Shown here one piece after another: positions 24,999 through 38,087 of a DNA stretch of 64,000 nt (position 1 is the first letter of the stretch; each line of letters starts with the position of its first letter). The DNA lies in the NCBI GenBank assembly GCA_025642065.1, contig JAODUP010000355.1, positions 352,501-416,500 on the forward strand, in the 5' to 3' direction. This DNA is from Paralvinella palmiformis (lineage: Eukaryota; Annelida; Polychaeta; Terebellida; Alvinellidae). The position numbers were made by a program, and so were the translations under genes. Under the pieces are notes generated by a model. That model was not told the DNA's origin. It ran no database searches and saw only the letters and a program-made list of their open reading frames with translations.

Positions 24999-25692
24999 GG
25001 TGCTCATCCCTGCACACGAGTGTGTGTGTATGTGTGAGAGAGATTCCGCAACATGACAGGTGTGTAATCGTTAGTGCCCACAAAACTTGTCGCCTCCATA
25101 CCACACGATATCTGACAAACATGCCGAGCAATTAAATATTCAGAATATTGATTAGGCCAACTCTCTTGAGGTGGTACCCGTCCCAATCACCCCCCCCCAT
25201 CCGACATGTGTGTCCTATAAACCCTTGGTATGAACAAGCCGATAATTTAGGGATAGAGCCGAATGCCCGAGGGAATGGGACGGAAGAGGAAATGTCTAAT
25301 GGCTCTGCGAGGATAGCTGGCAAAGAAATGGACATTGTTCCGAACTGTGGGTGTCCGTCAATTGTGTCGAACGCTCTCATTATAACAAGCCCCCATTGTC
25401 TAAGTTAAAGGGCTTCGTAGTTGAGAAGCAACTGTTGGAAGGACATGAGTTCAGATGTAATCGTTCGATATGTAGGTAGGTGTACGCACGTTTCAAGGGA
25501 TGTGCTGTGTCGGGGCACTTATTAAGGATGCCGTGGCCGACTTGGATAGTCTTAATCTACATAATTTGGGTGACACAGATGTATGGCTTGAGGTGGTGAA
25601 TCAATCAGAATGGGGGGGTGGGGGGTGGTAGGGAAGAGTTCTTGTAGAAAATAGGTTTATCTGTACATGCATGTATGAATATAAGTTTGTGT
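24999..25692. other. Unique non-coding DNA, open on both strands
   Basis: 25132-25408 has few stops on either strand and three ATTGT cores (25334, 25361, 25395). No protein-like signal in either direction. Confidence 0.4.
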
Positions 25693-25694
25693 AC

Positions 25695-25727
<33 letters not shown>

Positions 25728-25964
25728 TGTATGTATGTATATATGAATGTATGCTGATACACAACATAGGTTTTTGTACATATATATATGAATATAAGTT
25801 TGTGTACATATATGTATAGTATGTATGTATGTATGTATGTATGTATGTATGTATGTATGTATGTATGTATGCATATGTATGTATGTATGTATTATATTAT
25901 GTATGTTGCATGCACACACATAGGTTTATCTGTACATGTATATATGAATATAAGTTTGTGTACA

Positions 25965-26000
<36 letters not shown>

Positions 26001-26070
26001 TGTATGTATGTATGTATGTATGTATGTATGTATGTATACATTATGTATGTTTGCATGCACACACATACAT
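25693..26070. repeat. Three (GTAT)n arrays in a longer duplication
   Basis: Each block has the order GTTTATCTGTACATG-like, GAATATAAGTTTGTGTACAT, (GTAT)n, GCATGCACACACAT-like: a higher-order unit of about 120-150 bp present three times. Confidence 0.9.
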
Positions 26071-26686
26071 TCACTCCCTCATCACTTCTCACACTTACTC
26101 ACCACACACACACACACACACACTCACTCACTCACCAAGCACTCAAATTCATCCTCATCTAAATTAGTTTTCAGCAAAAACTACCCGGTATGTATATCCA
26201 ATGCACAGGCAAAATGCGTTTCATCGGCAACTCTTAAAATAAGCGTTAAATTACCTTAATAGTGAAGAAATACATCGAATTATTGTAACGTCAACAAAGA
26301 TAACTAAATGTGTCTAATAGCTAATAGCTATATTACTTGAATTAATGTCATCCCTATTCTCATGTTTTCAGTAGGAAGGCATATCAGTTACCCTGGCTTA
26401 CACATTTAAAGCGTCATTTAAAAAGGGTGACTTCAATGCGACCTTCAGCATTAATTGATTCGGCAGAGGCAGCGACTATCACTCGTCAGCCGATTGGTTT
26501 TAAAAGGGTTCGTTGTCAGCTGATCTGTGATGTCTTAAGTTACCATCTTATCTCTGGTCTGAGTGATGAAAGCCGACATCTGCAGCGCTAGATAACAATA
26601 TGACAACGTCATAGATATCGTTATATATTAAATATGATATGAGTAAGCTATCGAGTAGAGTATGGAAGAACTTGTTTAAAACATGG

Positions 26687-26700
26687 ACTAGTAGTAGTAG

Positions 26701-26769
<69 letters not shown>

Positions 26770-26791
26770 GAGGAGAAGGACGACGACGAAG

Positions 26792-26864
<73 letters not shown>

Positions 26865-26905
26865 TAGTAGTAGTAGTAGTTATATTAGTAGTAGTAGTAA
26901 TATAT
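26687..26905. repeat. (GAT)n(AAT)n(CAT)n(AGT)n compound tract
   Basis: Over 200 bp of trinucleotide blocks; gives poly-Met and poly-Ile frames that are not genes. Confidence 0.97.
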
Positions 26906-27184
26906 TTAATAAACGACCTTATTAGCAAGAGCTATATATTTATGTACAATTATAACTTCTTTCAAAGGTCTAGATGTATGTTATTTGTGTATTTTCTGTT
27001 GTCTGTCAATTTTTTAATGTCCAATTATCTGATAACTTGTATACATATCAGTTAACGATCTATAACTAGATATACCCAACTGGGTATTGTTGACGTCATT
27101 ACGTCAGCCCGAAACCAGCTGCTGGGTGCAGCTGGCTGAGACGGGCCCGGGCGGGACAGCTGAATCCTGGATAGAATCGCTCGG

Positions 27185-27199
27185 CCGACAGATGGCGGA
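27185..27199 (+). promoter_or_regulatory. CTCF-like motif
   Basis: CCGACAGATGGCGGA; shares CCGACAGATGGCG with the site at 28369 in opposite orientation. Confidence 0.3.
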
Positions 27200-27996
27200 C
27201 AGGTGGCTCAGTGCGAGCGAGGTGGATCCAGGCGCCGACAAATGGGCCAAGATGTCTGTCGTCGCCGAATACGTCATCTACGTCGGTAATAATAGCCCTC
27301 CGGCCCGACGCCCCCTCCTCCCCCCCCCCCTCCCCATCTCAATTGGGCGACAGCAATTTGGCGAAGATTGTATTTATGTTTAGAAAAGAATTGGTCATCA
27401 CTGATTGGAGGTGCCCCTTCTCCGCCATCCGTCCACCGACCCCCCCCCCGAATATATCCAGGATTGTAGCATCCGAGTTTTATACAGTAATATATTCGTC
27501 TATTGCTGATTATAAAAAAAATGTCTGACTGATACAATTTGACCATTTGACCTACCTACTTCGTGGCGGGTGATTGTCCTCCAAAAATCTAAATGGGGTC
27601 ATATTTTGGGGCCAGTCGAGAAAAAAAGGCCGACCCATTTTTTTCGGGCGTCTGGGGTTTTGTTGGCCTGTCAAAGCCCTTTTCGCCGCTGCACCTGTTC
27701 GTCTCTTAGACAAAAGTGGCTGCGTTTTTACCTATGTCATAATTAGAGCAAAATTTACCTGTTGCTGTAAGTGAAACCCAATACGGAAAGTTCACCTGTT
27801 TCGCCACTTCAACCTGAATGATATGTTATTTTCCAGGATGCTTAGTGAAAAACCTAATGAATATACACCATACAGCTCGACTGTGTTTTTTAGAAAAAAC
27901 ACATAAAATTTATGTGTAAGTCATTGTCTGATCATAAAACATACCCAAATTACACTGACCTTGCCCACACACATAACTGCTCTCACCTGAAAGACT

Positions 27997-27997
<1 letters not shown>

Positions 27998-28041
<44 letters not shown>
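27998..28041. repeat. (TA)n
   Basis: A perfect TA tract. Confidence 0.95.
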
Positions 28042-28043
<2 letters not shown>

Positions 28044-28368
28044 TTTAAATCATCAATCACATTTATCAGACAGACGGTACCTTATTGCACTATTGTACGA
28101 TTTAAGACTTACCAACAAGTACAACCCATTTTACTGCTATGTAAAGAACACATCATTGAGTTGTGTTGCCTAAAAGTTGTAAAACGAATCCCACTGAACC
28201 GCGCACGCGCACAATGGACGCAAAAACGTTCATCTCACCTGATCGGTAATATACGCGGCGAATGATACCCGAAGAATATGGTCTAAAACTTTATGAGTAA
28301 AATACGAGGGTTAAGAAATAAACTCCTGTGTGCCGCCTTTCGTCCATAATGCTCTCTGTCCCAAACGG

Positions 28369-28382
28369 GCGCCATCTGTCGG
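28369..28382 (-). promoter_or_regulatory. CTCF-like motif
   Basis: Minus strand CCGACAGATGGCGC; convergent with the 27.2-kb site. Confidence 0.3.
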
Positions 28383-28483
28383 CAAAACGGCGTTTTATCA
28401 ATCGGGATCCGGGAGCGTTTTCTTTCCGCTGTGGATCGGTAAGTTTCGTGTAGAAGGCGGGCAGGTGTTCGGCGACGTGTTTG

Positions 28484-28672
28484 TGGCGCCTCCGTGGTTT
28501 TAACGGTGGTGTGTTCGGTCACAGATAGGTACCACCTGTGTTCGAATCTCGGCCTGGGCATATCCGAAGGCTGTTTCATCTTTGACTTTGTTTCATTACC
28601 TCGAAGGTCGCTCGGCCCACTTAGCTTATACCATGTGCGCAAAAGTGGCCGTAAAACCCCAAACATCATCAT
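28484..28672 (+). mobile_element. tRNA-derived SINE (family A)
   Basis: The head begins GCGCCTCCGTGG with a mutated A box and a TTCGAATCTCGG B box. The full body runs to CAAAAGTGGCCGTAAAACCC and an ATCATCATC tail. Confidence 0.75.
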
Positions 28673-28989
28673 CATATGGCGTGGAGTAGAGATAGGGCGG
28701 CCTATTGCCGTTTTGTCCCCGTCGACCTCTCCCGAGCCGTCACTTCCAGGGATCGTTAGGGTCGTCATGACCGGAAGCTGTTTTATTTAGCGATCAGGTG
28801 GGACATTGCCGATAGGACAGTTTGACGTCTGTCGCCCTGTGACTAGACGGGGGGGGGGGGGTTAGGGGGGCAGCGTCGTGTAGACGTGTTGGTCGGCAAA
28901 TGGGTGACCGGCGTAAAATATTTTTGTTTGTTTAATGGCAACTACAACGACAACAACGACAACGGCAACACAACAACGGCAATAGGGCG

Positions 28990-29115
28990 GTCTCCTCTGC
29001 GTGGCCTAACTGGTAGCGCGGTTAGCCACAGATACGTAACACCGGGGTTCAAATCTCGACATAGTTCATTCTGAGGGTGCTTCATTATTTTGTTTACGGT
29101 CATTCGGTTCATTTA
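28990..29115 (+). mobile_element. tRNA-derived SINE (family A), divergent
   Basis: The head GTGGCCTAACTGGTAGCGCG and GGGGTTCAAATCTC is clear. The body is decayed, with only GTGCTTCATT and the TTCATTTAGAC segment left. Confidence 0.6.
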
Positions 29116-29517
29116 GACTACCTATAGACTACCCCCCCCCCAAAGACCTACATTACATCAGTAGCAATAGAATAATAACACAACAACAAAACAAACCAAT
29201 GCTAATGATAGTAACAACAACAACAACAACAACAACAATAATCATTATAAATAAAAGCCATATATTATATGACGTCACTATAACGGAATAAAGAGGACCA
29301 TTATTACCCACATCAACGTCTATCATTCCGGAACATTAGTCAGATAAATGACAGCTGTTTTAGCACATCTAACATGTTTGTGGCTAACCGCAGGACAGGA
29401 AAACAGAATCAAACGCTTCCTCAATATCTAAAGGTTTATCGCACTTTTCTAAAATCAGCAAGGTGACACAGTAAAATGATGTGCTGATTTGTTCCTACTT
29501 AGCCATTTGCATGTATA

Positions 29518-29548
<31 letters not shown>

Positions 29549-29647
29549 CTGCGTGTGTTTGCGCACGTGTATAATGTAAGTACGTATGTATGTGTGTGTG
29601 CGCGCGCGCGGGTGTTTGTGTATCTGTATGCGTGTGCACGTTTATTT

Positions 29648-29775
29648 TGGTACTGGCACAGAGAATCACGAATCGTGAACAGAACATCTGGTCGATTCAT
29701 CAGGTCATATAGCCTACACACAATGGTGATATTACGCACGTCTCAGCATGCTACACTGCATTCAGCCCAGAGCTA
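29648..29775 (+). mobile_element. Dispersed repeat family B
   Basis: GGCACAGAGAATCACGAATC, GGTCGATTCATCAGG and GTCTCAGCATG are present in order. The copy follows a (GT)n tract (29516-29610). Confidence 0.65.
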
Positions 29776-29836
29776 AAATTAACAATTCAATACTTTCTGT
29801 GCCAGTGCCTTAATTCATACTGCTAACACAAAAAAA

Positions 29837-29839
<3 letters not shown>

Positions 29840-29886
<47 letters not shown>
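29840..29886. repeat. (CA)n(GA)n
   Basis: Short CA then (GA)about 20, after a family-B-like tail (GTGCCAGTGCCTTAATTCAT) at about 29800. Confidence 0.95.
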
Positions 29887-29887
<1 letters not shown>

Positions 29888-30312
29888 GTATTACCAAGAC
29901 GGCAGGTGCAAGCCAGCGTACTTCACCCTTTTCCAGGTCAGACTTTCTAGAGTACCACGAAATTTCAATATTTTTCTTTCAAATTTTTATTATACCGCGC
30001 ACGCAACAGCTGCTTTTCTCAAATAAACACATCTCGCGATAGAAACGACGACCTTGTAAATGTGCGGCCGTGATCGTAAAATAAAATGAGAGAACCCACT
30101 AAATGGTTCCATTACGCCTCTTAATTACATAGGTGATCATTTCTTACAATGCCATTGATAGCACATTTACTTTAGTACACAGGCAGCTGCAATGTCCTGT
30201 CAATGGCCAGAAGTTGCGAATAAAAAAGTGGATCTAAAATGAACGGGGAACGACATATATAATAATATTTCAACTGATTAATTGCCATTAACCGATTGTA
30301 AAATGTGTGTAT

Positions 30313-30313
30313 G

Positions 30314-30412
<99 letters not shown>

Positions 30413-30442
30413 ATTTGTGTGCGTGCGTGTGTGTGCGTCGCC
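30313..30442. repeat. (CT)n(GT)n
   Basis: CT tract then over 35 GT units, ending in GTGC variants. Confidence 0.97.
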
Positions 30443-31922
30443 AAAGGTTAAGTTTGGCCATGCAGTAGAGCTGCAAAACTATTGAACCTTTCGTCGACAT
30501 GTCGCTAAACAATAATAATTCGGTCCTTTTGTAATTCGATCGTTCCTGTTCTGATAAGCGAGTAAGCGGAGCGATAAATCAGTTATTTATTACACGAATT
30601 GGCTACTCATTTTTTGACACTAATATCCGAAGTTCAAATGTCTGTTAACCCTTGTTTCGCGTCCTCCATCGAATCGCATCTGTCCGAGTTGTTTTATGCC
30701 CGCACTCAGCGCTCAGATGTACAGGATATACGATCGCCTTTCAAGCGCGGCGCCCGGGACGACGCCGCGGCGTTTCCGCGAAAATTATGCTCGAAGTCCA
30801 AGTGTAAATATTCGACTCGTATTTCAGCGTAAATAAATAGCGCAGCCACGGGGAGACTAACCCGGTCATATAGATAACGGTCAGAACATCACCCTAACAC
30901 ATCAAAGTAAGCATTACGTCATAAAGGCGAAATTGTTACATACTCGGGGAACGAATTTCTAGGTCATCGAAAGTTCATAAGTTCGTATACGAATGACCGA
31001 AAAAAGAATTCACACTTTTGCCAATCGCATATTAAGAAATGGGATTCGGTAATGGGGTGGGGAGGGGGGTGGGATGTGGACGGCTAAAATTTATTATTAC
31101 CATTCATTATGCACACGTAGCTATTTTCAGATATGATCTGAACTAGATTATTTCGAGAAATTTACATAAACAATGACGGCTAATATCTTCCGGCGAACAA
31201 TGAGCTATCGGAATCAAAAGCCTTCGCGAAATATTTAACACGTTTCAAGAAGTATAATAGTCATTTCACTAGTTATCAGACATCCGTATGGCGCCTCGAG
31301 CGTCTGTTGCAATCCAGTGTTTTTAATAAGCCAGGTATTAATTTGAATTTTAGCACTCGAAAGATTACGATCGCGGCATTGAAGTCGCCCCCGGTAGTGA
31401 GACTAAAAGCCAGCCGAGAAAGTGAAAAAGAACATTACGGACTGTTTCGCAGGATAAAGATTCTTTGCCTCTCCGATCCCGGCACCGGAAATACCAGAAT
31501 GGCGCATATGTGCATCCGCAACCTGACACAGGCATCCCCGGACCCAAACAAGAGAACAGCTTCAAGCTATTTTAATTGCAAAATTACACCCAGAGTTAGT
31601 TTACGGGTGCCGCAGTTTTCAGCTAAACCCCGTTCGTATTAGCTTATAGAGTGGCGCGTGCCACTGCCGAAGGTATGCCGTAATTCTGCCTTAAAAAAAC
31701 ACCGGGCCCCGAACGTCGTGCGGCAGATCGGGGGCTCGGCGAATGGCGACGAGGGTCTTAAGAGATCAGACGGGCGGCCCTGGGGGCACATTATTCAGTC
31801 TGGTGGCCCGACGTCTCCGAGAAAGTGTTGTGCTTTTGTCTTTTCTGAACAGTGAGCGTCTGGGGTCTCTTCCCTCGGAGGCTGACGTGTTCTATCTGCG
31901 TGTGTCTGTGCCTTTTGGTAAA

Positions 31923-31925
<3 letters not shown>

Positions 31926-31965
<40 letters not shown>

Positions 31966-31966
31966 T
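31926..31966. repeat. (TA)n
   Basis: TA tract followed by a short CT run. Confidence 0.95.
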
Positions 31967-32884
31967 CTCTCTCAATGTGAAACAAGCCAAAACACCTGTC
32001 GTTATTTTACTGCAAGACAAAACTCTACGCAGGAGGAGAGAAAAAAAAGAGTAAAAAAACCTTCCAGCGAATTCGTCTTTTCAAAACACACAACAGCGCG
32101 TGTCGCGTGGCGTCTCCAGTTACCGAGGTCCCGGGGCCGAAGGCGAGTCATGGGTCACCAGGCGACCGAGAAAAAACCTAAAACACTCGCTTCTCCGACT
32201 ATGCCGAGACGACGGCGGCCCCGAGTCGCGGTCCTAGAAAAAGGCACGCCGCCCTAATACCGGCCCAACAAAGGCTCAAAGGGAGCTGCAGGGTCGGGCC
32301 ACCGTGTGGCAAGTTTGACGAGTGGGAGGAAGCCCCTCTATCTCGCCGAGGCATTACTCACCGAGACGAGCGTCAGATATATGCACGCGAAAGGCGTTTC
32401 TCGGTGGACGGAACACCCAACTCCCCCTCCCCCACCCCCCACCACCCCGACTGACTGTACAAGACTGCTGACGTCAGAGACATCTGTCACCGACAAACAA
32501 CGGGTAAATATGGCACGGAGAGAGGATTCCTAGGGCTCCGGGGTCACTGGGACGGGATTGGTGTTTTTTTTATCGGATGCAATTTTTGGGTATTTTTTTC
32601 TTCTGTATGTCTGTTTGTCTGTTTGTTTGTTTGTTTGTTTGCCTTTGATGGTATTGTCTTTTCTCCTGTTACAATCTCCCTTTACCTAAGTTGATACGAG
32701 ATTAGCCGACAAGCTTCACCTACCCCCCCCCCCTCCCCGATGGGAGTTCGTTCTTCCTCAATAATTACTGATAGCGTTTTATTAATTTTTTTATATATTT
32801 TCAATAACTTCTTTATGGATAATTTTATTCCGAAGATTTCATCATGAAACATATCACATTTGATTAATATAGAGCAAAAGAACA

Positions 32885-32960
32885 TGATGATGATGATGAT
32901 GATGATGCTGCTGCTGATGATGATGATGATGACGACGACGATGATGATGATGATGATGAC
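32885..32960. repeat. (GAT)n with GCT and GAC variants
   Basis: Interrupted GAT tract. Confidence 0.95.
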
Positions 32961-33167
32961 ATGAGGATTGTGGTTTACTGGTAGTGTGGTAGATGTAGAT
33001 ATATATTTATTGTAGTATGTATATAGGATTTATGTACAAATGAAATGCAAAAGGTGATTAATTAGCCGTATACCAAGTGCGTTTCAGCAATACATGGCGT
33101 GCGCACATATACACATGCCACCATTCACCAATCCGTACGTGTATACCTAGAGATATACGTATATGCA

Positions 33168-33282
33168 GACGGACGGACGGACGGACGGACGGACAGACAG
33201 ACAAACAGACATATAGAGATATAACAAGATGAAAGTAGAGATAGATTGATACGGTAGAGAGAGAGAGAGAGAGAGAGAGAAG
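33168..33282. repeat. (GGAC)n(AGAC)n and (GA)n
   Basis: GGAC block grading to AGAC, degenerate spacer, then a (GA)n tract at 33254-33281. Confidence 0.9.
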
Positions 33283-34151
33283 ATGGACTTGAGACAAATC
33301 CTCAACTTTACAGAGATAACTGTTGCTAAAAAACCTGAGAGGACGGGAGGAGAGAGGGGGTGTGTGTATATGTGTGTGAGATGTAGGGGTGTTGACAAAT
33401 CAAACAAAACACACCATAACGCAGATGTCCTTATCGCGAAATGCATCGTCATCAGCCGTTGTGTCGGCGGCCGTGATTGGTCGAGAGGACTGACTGGATG
33501 TAGCGGGGCACGTGCCCATCTGCGTTTCTTCACGCTACACGCAATCGTCCGATCTCTGTCTAAAACTGTTATACTCTCTCCAGCCCAGCGCGTGGAGGAT
33601 GGGGTGGATTGTGTGTGTGTGTGTGGGGGGGGGGGTCTGCGGACGTCAGCCGAAGGTGTGGGGTTTACCTGCCCGTGTCAGGCCGAAATTACCATACACC
33701 TGGTAGGAGATAATGACTCGGCCCCGGACCGAGCATTCTTCCTAGAAAGCCGAACATCTGCTCTTCTCTGGCTAACTGTAACAGAGAGTCGCCTCTCCAC
33801 GTGCCACCGTCGCCAGACCGAGCAGCCCCCGGGGGCACTGGCCCGGGCCTCGATGGCGCAACGTGCCCGTACGGCGCTGGCCCGTACACTAGCATCGACC
33901 CACTCCGGCATGGGCACGCCAGAGTGCATGTAAAGGAACGCTCCCCGTCTCGGCATCTTCCCATCACGGCGTGAGGTCAACGCGACGAAGTGAGGATCAA
34001 AACACAAACGGCCAGAAGGCATGCCCTGCCCCGAATTATCGCTCACCGATCAATTATACGCTCGTCCTTTGACGTCGTAGGGCGTTTACACTTTGAAGCC
34101 CGAGGATCAAGCTTAAATTAGAGTTAAAATTACCGATTGGCCCGACTTCGT

Positions 34152-34165
34152 GTGCCCCCTGGCGG
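34152..34165 (-). promoter_or_regulatory. CTCF-like motif, strong match
   Basis: Minus strand CCGCCAGGGGGCAC, a match at every core position of the animal CTCF consensus as I know it. Confidence 0.45.
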
Positions 34166-34247
34166 ACAAACCGAATAATTATCGTTGATCAACGTATCGT
34201 AAACAAAACCAACGTTAACGACATCGAAATATTTATAAGTGAACGTT

Positions 34248-34338
34248 TGGTGTTTTGATAATAAAAAACCTATCGTGAATCTGAGCTGTACGATATTCAT
34301 CAGGTAGTGAAACGGGGACACGTAATATCTCAAGGCAC
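34248..34338 (+). mobile_element. Dispersed repeat family B, divergent
   Basis: TATCGTGAATCTGAGC and CGATATTCATCAGGTAGTGA match the core; the end joins a (CA)n tract directly. Confidence 0.4.
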
Positions 34339-34410
34339 ACACACACACACACACTCTCTCTCTCTGCGTGTGTGTGTGTGTATGTGTGTGTTTGTGTGTG
34401 TCTGGGTGTT
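34338..34410. repeat. (CA)n(CT)n(GT)n
   Basis: CA, CT and GT blocks in a row; able to form a hairpin between CA and GT arms. Confidence 0.9.
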
Positions 34411-34583
34411 TTATTCAAGGTTCTTAGGTATATGCTTGCCAATAACTTATACTTAGTTTGGTTAATTAAGTGGGATAGATAAATTGCAATTTCTTTTCCC
34501 ATCTCGGAATAAAAAAATTATTTGTAGACTGAGTCCATTATGATGAAGAATCCAAACTAAACACGGACGCACACACATAGATT

Positions 34584-34586
<3 letters not shown>

Positions 34587-34666
<80 letters not shown>

Positions 34667-34673
34667 CACATAT

Positions 34674-34729
<56 letters not shown>

Positions 34730-34748
34730 TAGAAGAGAGAGAGAGAGC
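34587..34748. repeat. (CA)n(TA)n(GA)n
   Basis: About 160 bp of dinucleotide blocks. Confidence 0.97.
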
Positions 34749-35261
34749 ACATGGTGAAGTGTTTCACTTTTTAAAATCCCGATGTAGTAAACATTTCTCC
34801 AAAACAGCCATTTTCCGAAAAAGATACGTAAAACAATTATCCTCATAGTTAAGTGTACCCATCGGAGATCAATACCGGGCCAACTATAGGATCTATAAAA
34901 AGAAGGCCGTATTGTGTCTCCGGGTGATGTTTTGTGTCGGAGGAGTGGACCCTAAAGCTACAGAAGTCCGGTAAACACGGTAGACAAGGTATTTCCTTCT
35001 TGTTCGGTAACAGAGCTCTCGGCCGGCGAAGAACAAACCCACTTCTGCCGACAGAACGGCTTCGACAGCCCCGAACTTGGTCGAGTGCGAAGGCTATCGA
35101 AAGCACGTCGAAGGTCTACACGAGGAGAAGAGTGTCTAGAGTTCACGACCACCGAATGACAAGATCTAGTGAATGGGGTACGGGGAGGGGACCTGCCTAG
35201 GCGCTGTGTAATGAGCTATGAAGCTGGAGTTCACCGAGCAAATATTGGCCGATCGAGAAAG

Positions 35262-35332
35262 GGTGTGTGTGTGTGTGTGTGTATGCGTGCGTGTGCGTGT
35301 GTGCGCGTGTGCGTGCGTGTGCGTGTGTGTTT
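35262..35332. repeat. (GT)n/(GTGC)n
   Basis: Interrupted GT tract. Confidence 0.95.
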
Positions 35333-36432
35333 AGAGGAGGATGAGGGGGGGACAGGGTGTTATCGCAATTCAAAGACGCGACGGACTCGGTGATATTACC
35401 GAAGTCTACGTGGACCACTGCTAATATATTGACAGTATAGTTCGTTCGGTTGGGGCACGGCATAGGGGCAGCGGCGATCGAGGGTAAATTTTGCAATTCA
35501 TAAATATTCAAGTGCCTAATTAGGCGACGTCTAAAGTGCGGGGTGGGCTCTGTCGGCGACTGATATTTCATCCATTGTCGTCGCGTGATATTTCATACTT
35601 TCAATTGTCCGCCGGAATTTCGGCTTCGACCTCGAATGGTGCCCGGGCGGGCGGGCTCGTTTCTGCGGGCTGCGATCCTAGTCTCTCCAGACGGTATAAA
35701 CCGGTAGGCGAAAGCGGCGGGCGAACCCCGCGGGGTCAGGGGATGTAAACGGGGGTTGGCCGTAAACAAGTCGAGCCCCGACTTCCGTGATCTATCTGTC
35801 GGCTAGCAAAAGGTCGCTCCTCTGTCTCCGCATCGGCCACAGTCGCAGCGTGTATCAGATTTATGGAGCGCAGACAGCTCGACTGGATCGCGGCTCATTG
35901 ACGAGCCCCGACGAACTCCCCCCACCCGCCACCGACCCATACAGAAGAGCAATCCGCGAAGAAAATTATTTAAACTCCAGAGATCGAGTGCGGCCACAAA
36001 CTTTCCGGGCGAGACTAATACACGGCGTATGCCCCTCGGGCGATCACACCACGCTGTCGGGTCGGTAAAGGAGACTGGGGTGCGGCCGACGGATGGGTCA
36101 GCCATACATCAGAGTCGTCCCGCCGGAGACCACGAACGCTGACCCCCAACCTCTAAGGTCATCGCTCGGCGGTGACCTAACTCCGGTGGTTCGGTCGAGG
36201 CAGAAGTTTAAACAATGGCCTCGGACTGGGGTATGTGGGCGCCTCCTAGCGTACAGTTACGCCATTCGGTGGACGAATCCGATATTATCGGTGAATTATG
36301 CTTTCATAAATCTGTAACTGTTTTGGGAACGCTTGCCAACGGGTCACCCACCAGCCGATGTCCGGGGTAGTATGTGTGTGTGTGGGGAGGGGGGCTGTTA
36401 GCGGGTCTATTCATCCGGCACGCCATTGACCA

Positions 36433-36449
36433 GTGCTGCCCCCTGCCGG
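36433..36449 (-). promoter_or_regulatory. CTCF-like motif, strong match
   Basis: Minus strand CCGGCAGGGGGCAGCAC, matching the CCxxCAGGGGGCAG core. Confidence 0.45.
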
Positions 36450-37127
36450 GGAGCGGGTCAAATTTTTCAACGACGTCGAAATTTGATCATCGTGATTGAT
36501 GCTCGGACGACTAAAGTGCGCATTACGAGACGAAGATAAATAAACGACGCTTTATACGAATGAGAAAGGCGGCGAAAGGCGTCCGCGAACGTGCGAAGTC
36601 CTTTCTACTGAAGGGAAAGGATTCCGCACTGAGGCCGACGAGCGTTTGACTCTAAACGCGAGGTATTCCTCAAGGCCGTGGCCGCGATTCGCGTTTTGTC
36701 AGCTGATCGACGCCGGGTGATAGTTCTCCCGTCCATCATACGGATCGAGGTGTAATCGAGTAAGATCGATCACCTAACAAATAAGTCGACCCTTTATGAC
36801 GGCTGGGGGGGGGGGGCAGTGGTCGTTTAATCAGCGGCGGACCGACGGCCCGACGTCTACAGCCAGCCCTACCGCTATTACTATTGGACGGATAATAGAT
36901 GTAATAACCGGCCAGTGTGTTCGGTAGTTAATCATTACCCGTCAACCGGTCGGAAGGCTTATCTTTCATATATTCTAAACGTTTTGACGACTTCTTCAGA
37001 CCCGGATACTGAGACAGGCCGCAGCAGATGTTTTCTAGACGTCCTCAAGGTCTGAGATCTACGTTGTACGTCGAACGCGTCAGTTGAACGTTGGCCTTGC
37101 AGAAATATGACGATCAGTTTCGGCGAA

Positions 37128-37217
<90 letters not shown>

Positions 37218-37269
37218 CTCTCCTTCTCTATGTCTGTCTGTCTGTCTGTCTGTATGTCTGTCTGTCTGA

Positions 37270-37317
<48 letters not shown>

Positions 37318-37352
37318 CTCTCTCTCCTTTCTTCACCCACCCTCTCTCTGTA
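37128..37352. repeat. (CT)n(TA)n(GTCT)n(CT)n
   Basis: CT, TA, GTCT and CT blocks over 220 bp; produces Ser/Leu and Arg/Glu frames that are not genes. Confidence 0.97.
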
Positions 37353-37744
37353 TCTCTCCTGATGCCACGTGACTGCTGCATGTAATCGGCCGGTCTTTGG
37401 CTGGTAATAGCGGAGACATGATAGAATTATGATCTCTACAAGTCGAGGACCACATAAATTTTTCACACTTTCAAATGACTCGGTCGCCAACGAATCTTTA
37501 CTAAGGACGCCGACAACGTATCGGTATCTGACCTGTCACTGGTTGACCCCGTGGCCACTCTCCTCAGTCAGCCAACGACCCCAATCCCACTTCCCTAATT
37601 ATGTCATGAATATTGTCGCGAGGAGCACATTTCTAGTCATCGGTTGGGTGGCTGTCTGGTGCTTATTTATCCCGGGGTCCTGATCCGTGTCTAATGATTC
37701 GCCCCCCCCCCCCCCGACAAAACAACAAGAAACCCAGTAAAATC

Positions 37745-37815
37745 AAAGGCCTTTCTGATGGCACAGTTTTTATGGCGCTGGGATGCAAACCTTCAGGTTG
37801 TCGGTTCGAATCAGG

Positions 37816-37820
<5 letters not shown>
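37745..37820 (+). mobile_element. tRNA-like SINE head
   Basis: GATGGCACAG, GGATGCAAACC and GGTTGTCGGTTCGAATC have the order and spacing of a degenerate tRNA A and B box. The body is replaced by a (CT)n(TA)n tract. A second fragment (ATTTATATAGCG, AAGGCACTTGACAATAAA) follows at 37895-37970. Confidence 0.45.
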
Positions 37821-37890
<70 letters not shown>

Positions 37891-37902
37891 TAATAATAAT
37901 AA
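37820..37902. repeat. (CT)n(TA)n(AAT)n
   Basis: Lies between a tRNA-like head and the ATTTATATAGCG fragment. Confidence 0.95.
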
Positions 37903-38087
37903 TATACGAAATTTATATAGCGTCCTATATAACCTGTAAGAAGGTTACTCTAAGGCACTTGACAATAAATAATTCATATGGATGTAACAGATTTAAATCT
38001 TTAAAAATACATAATTCTTTACAGCCAAATACATAATATATTCAGCTAGGAAAAGCTGAAACAAAAAGATTAGTTTTTATCTTCTTT

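Larger units (their letters stand above)
28042..33167. other. Mostly unique non-coding DNA with SINEs and simple repeats
   Basis: Outside the listed repeats there is no recognised gene. CpG-rich islands at 30.6-30.8, 31.3-31.9 and 32.1-32.5 kb contain open frames without domain signals. Confidence 0.5.
33283..37127. other. CpG-rich non-coding stretch
   Basis: The most GC- and CpG-rich part of the window, with two strong CTCF-like motifs (34152, 36433). The longest open frame of the window (33283-33933) lies here but starts in a GA tract, crosses GT and G runs and has open frames opposite it, so I do not call it a gene. Confidence 0.5.

Noticed and set aside
25132..25408. Pair of overlapping open frames on opposite strands with three ATTGT (Sox-type) cores
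   Set aside because: Neither frame shows protein features, and ATTGT is too short to count as evidence of a regulatory site.
26548..27055. Poly-Met, poly-Ile and poly-Asp frames
   Set aside because: They come from GAT/AAT/CAT microsatellites.
33283..33933. Longest open frame in the window (216 codons)
   Set aside because: It starts at the end of a GA tract, runs through GT and G homopolymer tracts, and has open frames on the opposite strand; CpG-rich composition explains the lack of stops.
37091..37490. Ser/Leu- and Arg/Glu-repeat frames on both strands
   Set aside because: They are products of CT, TA and GTCT tracts.
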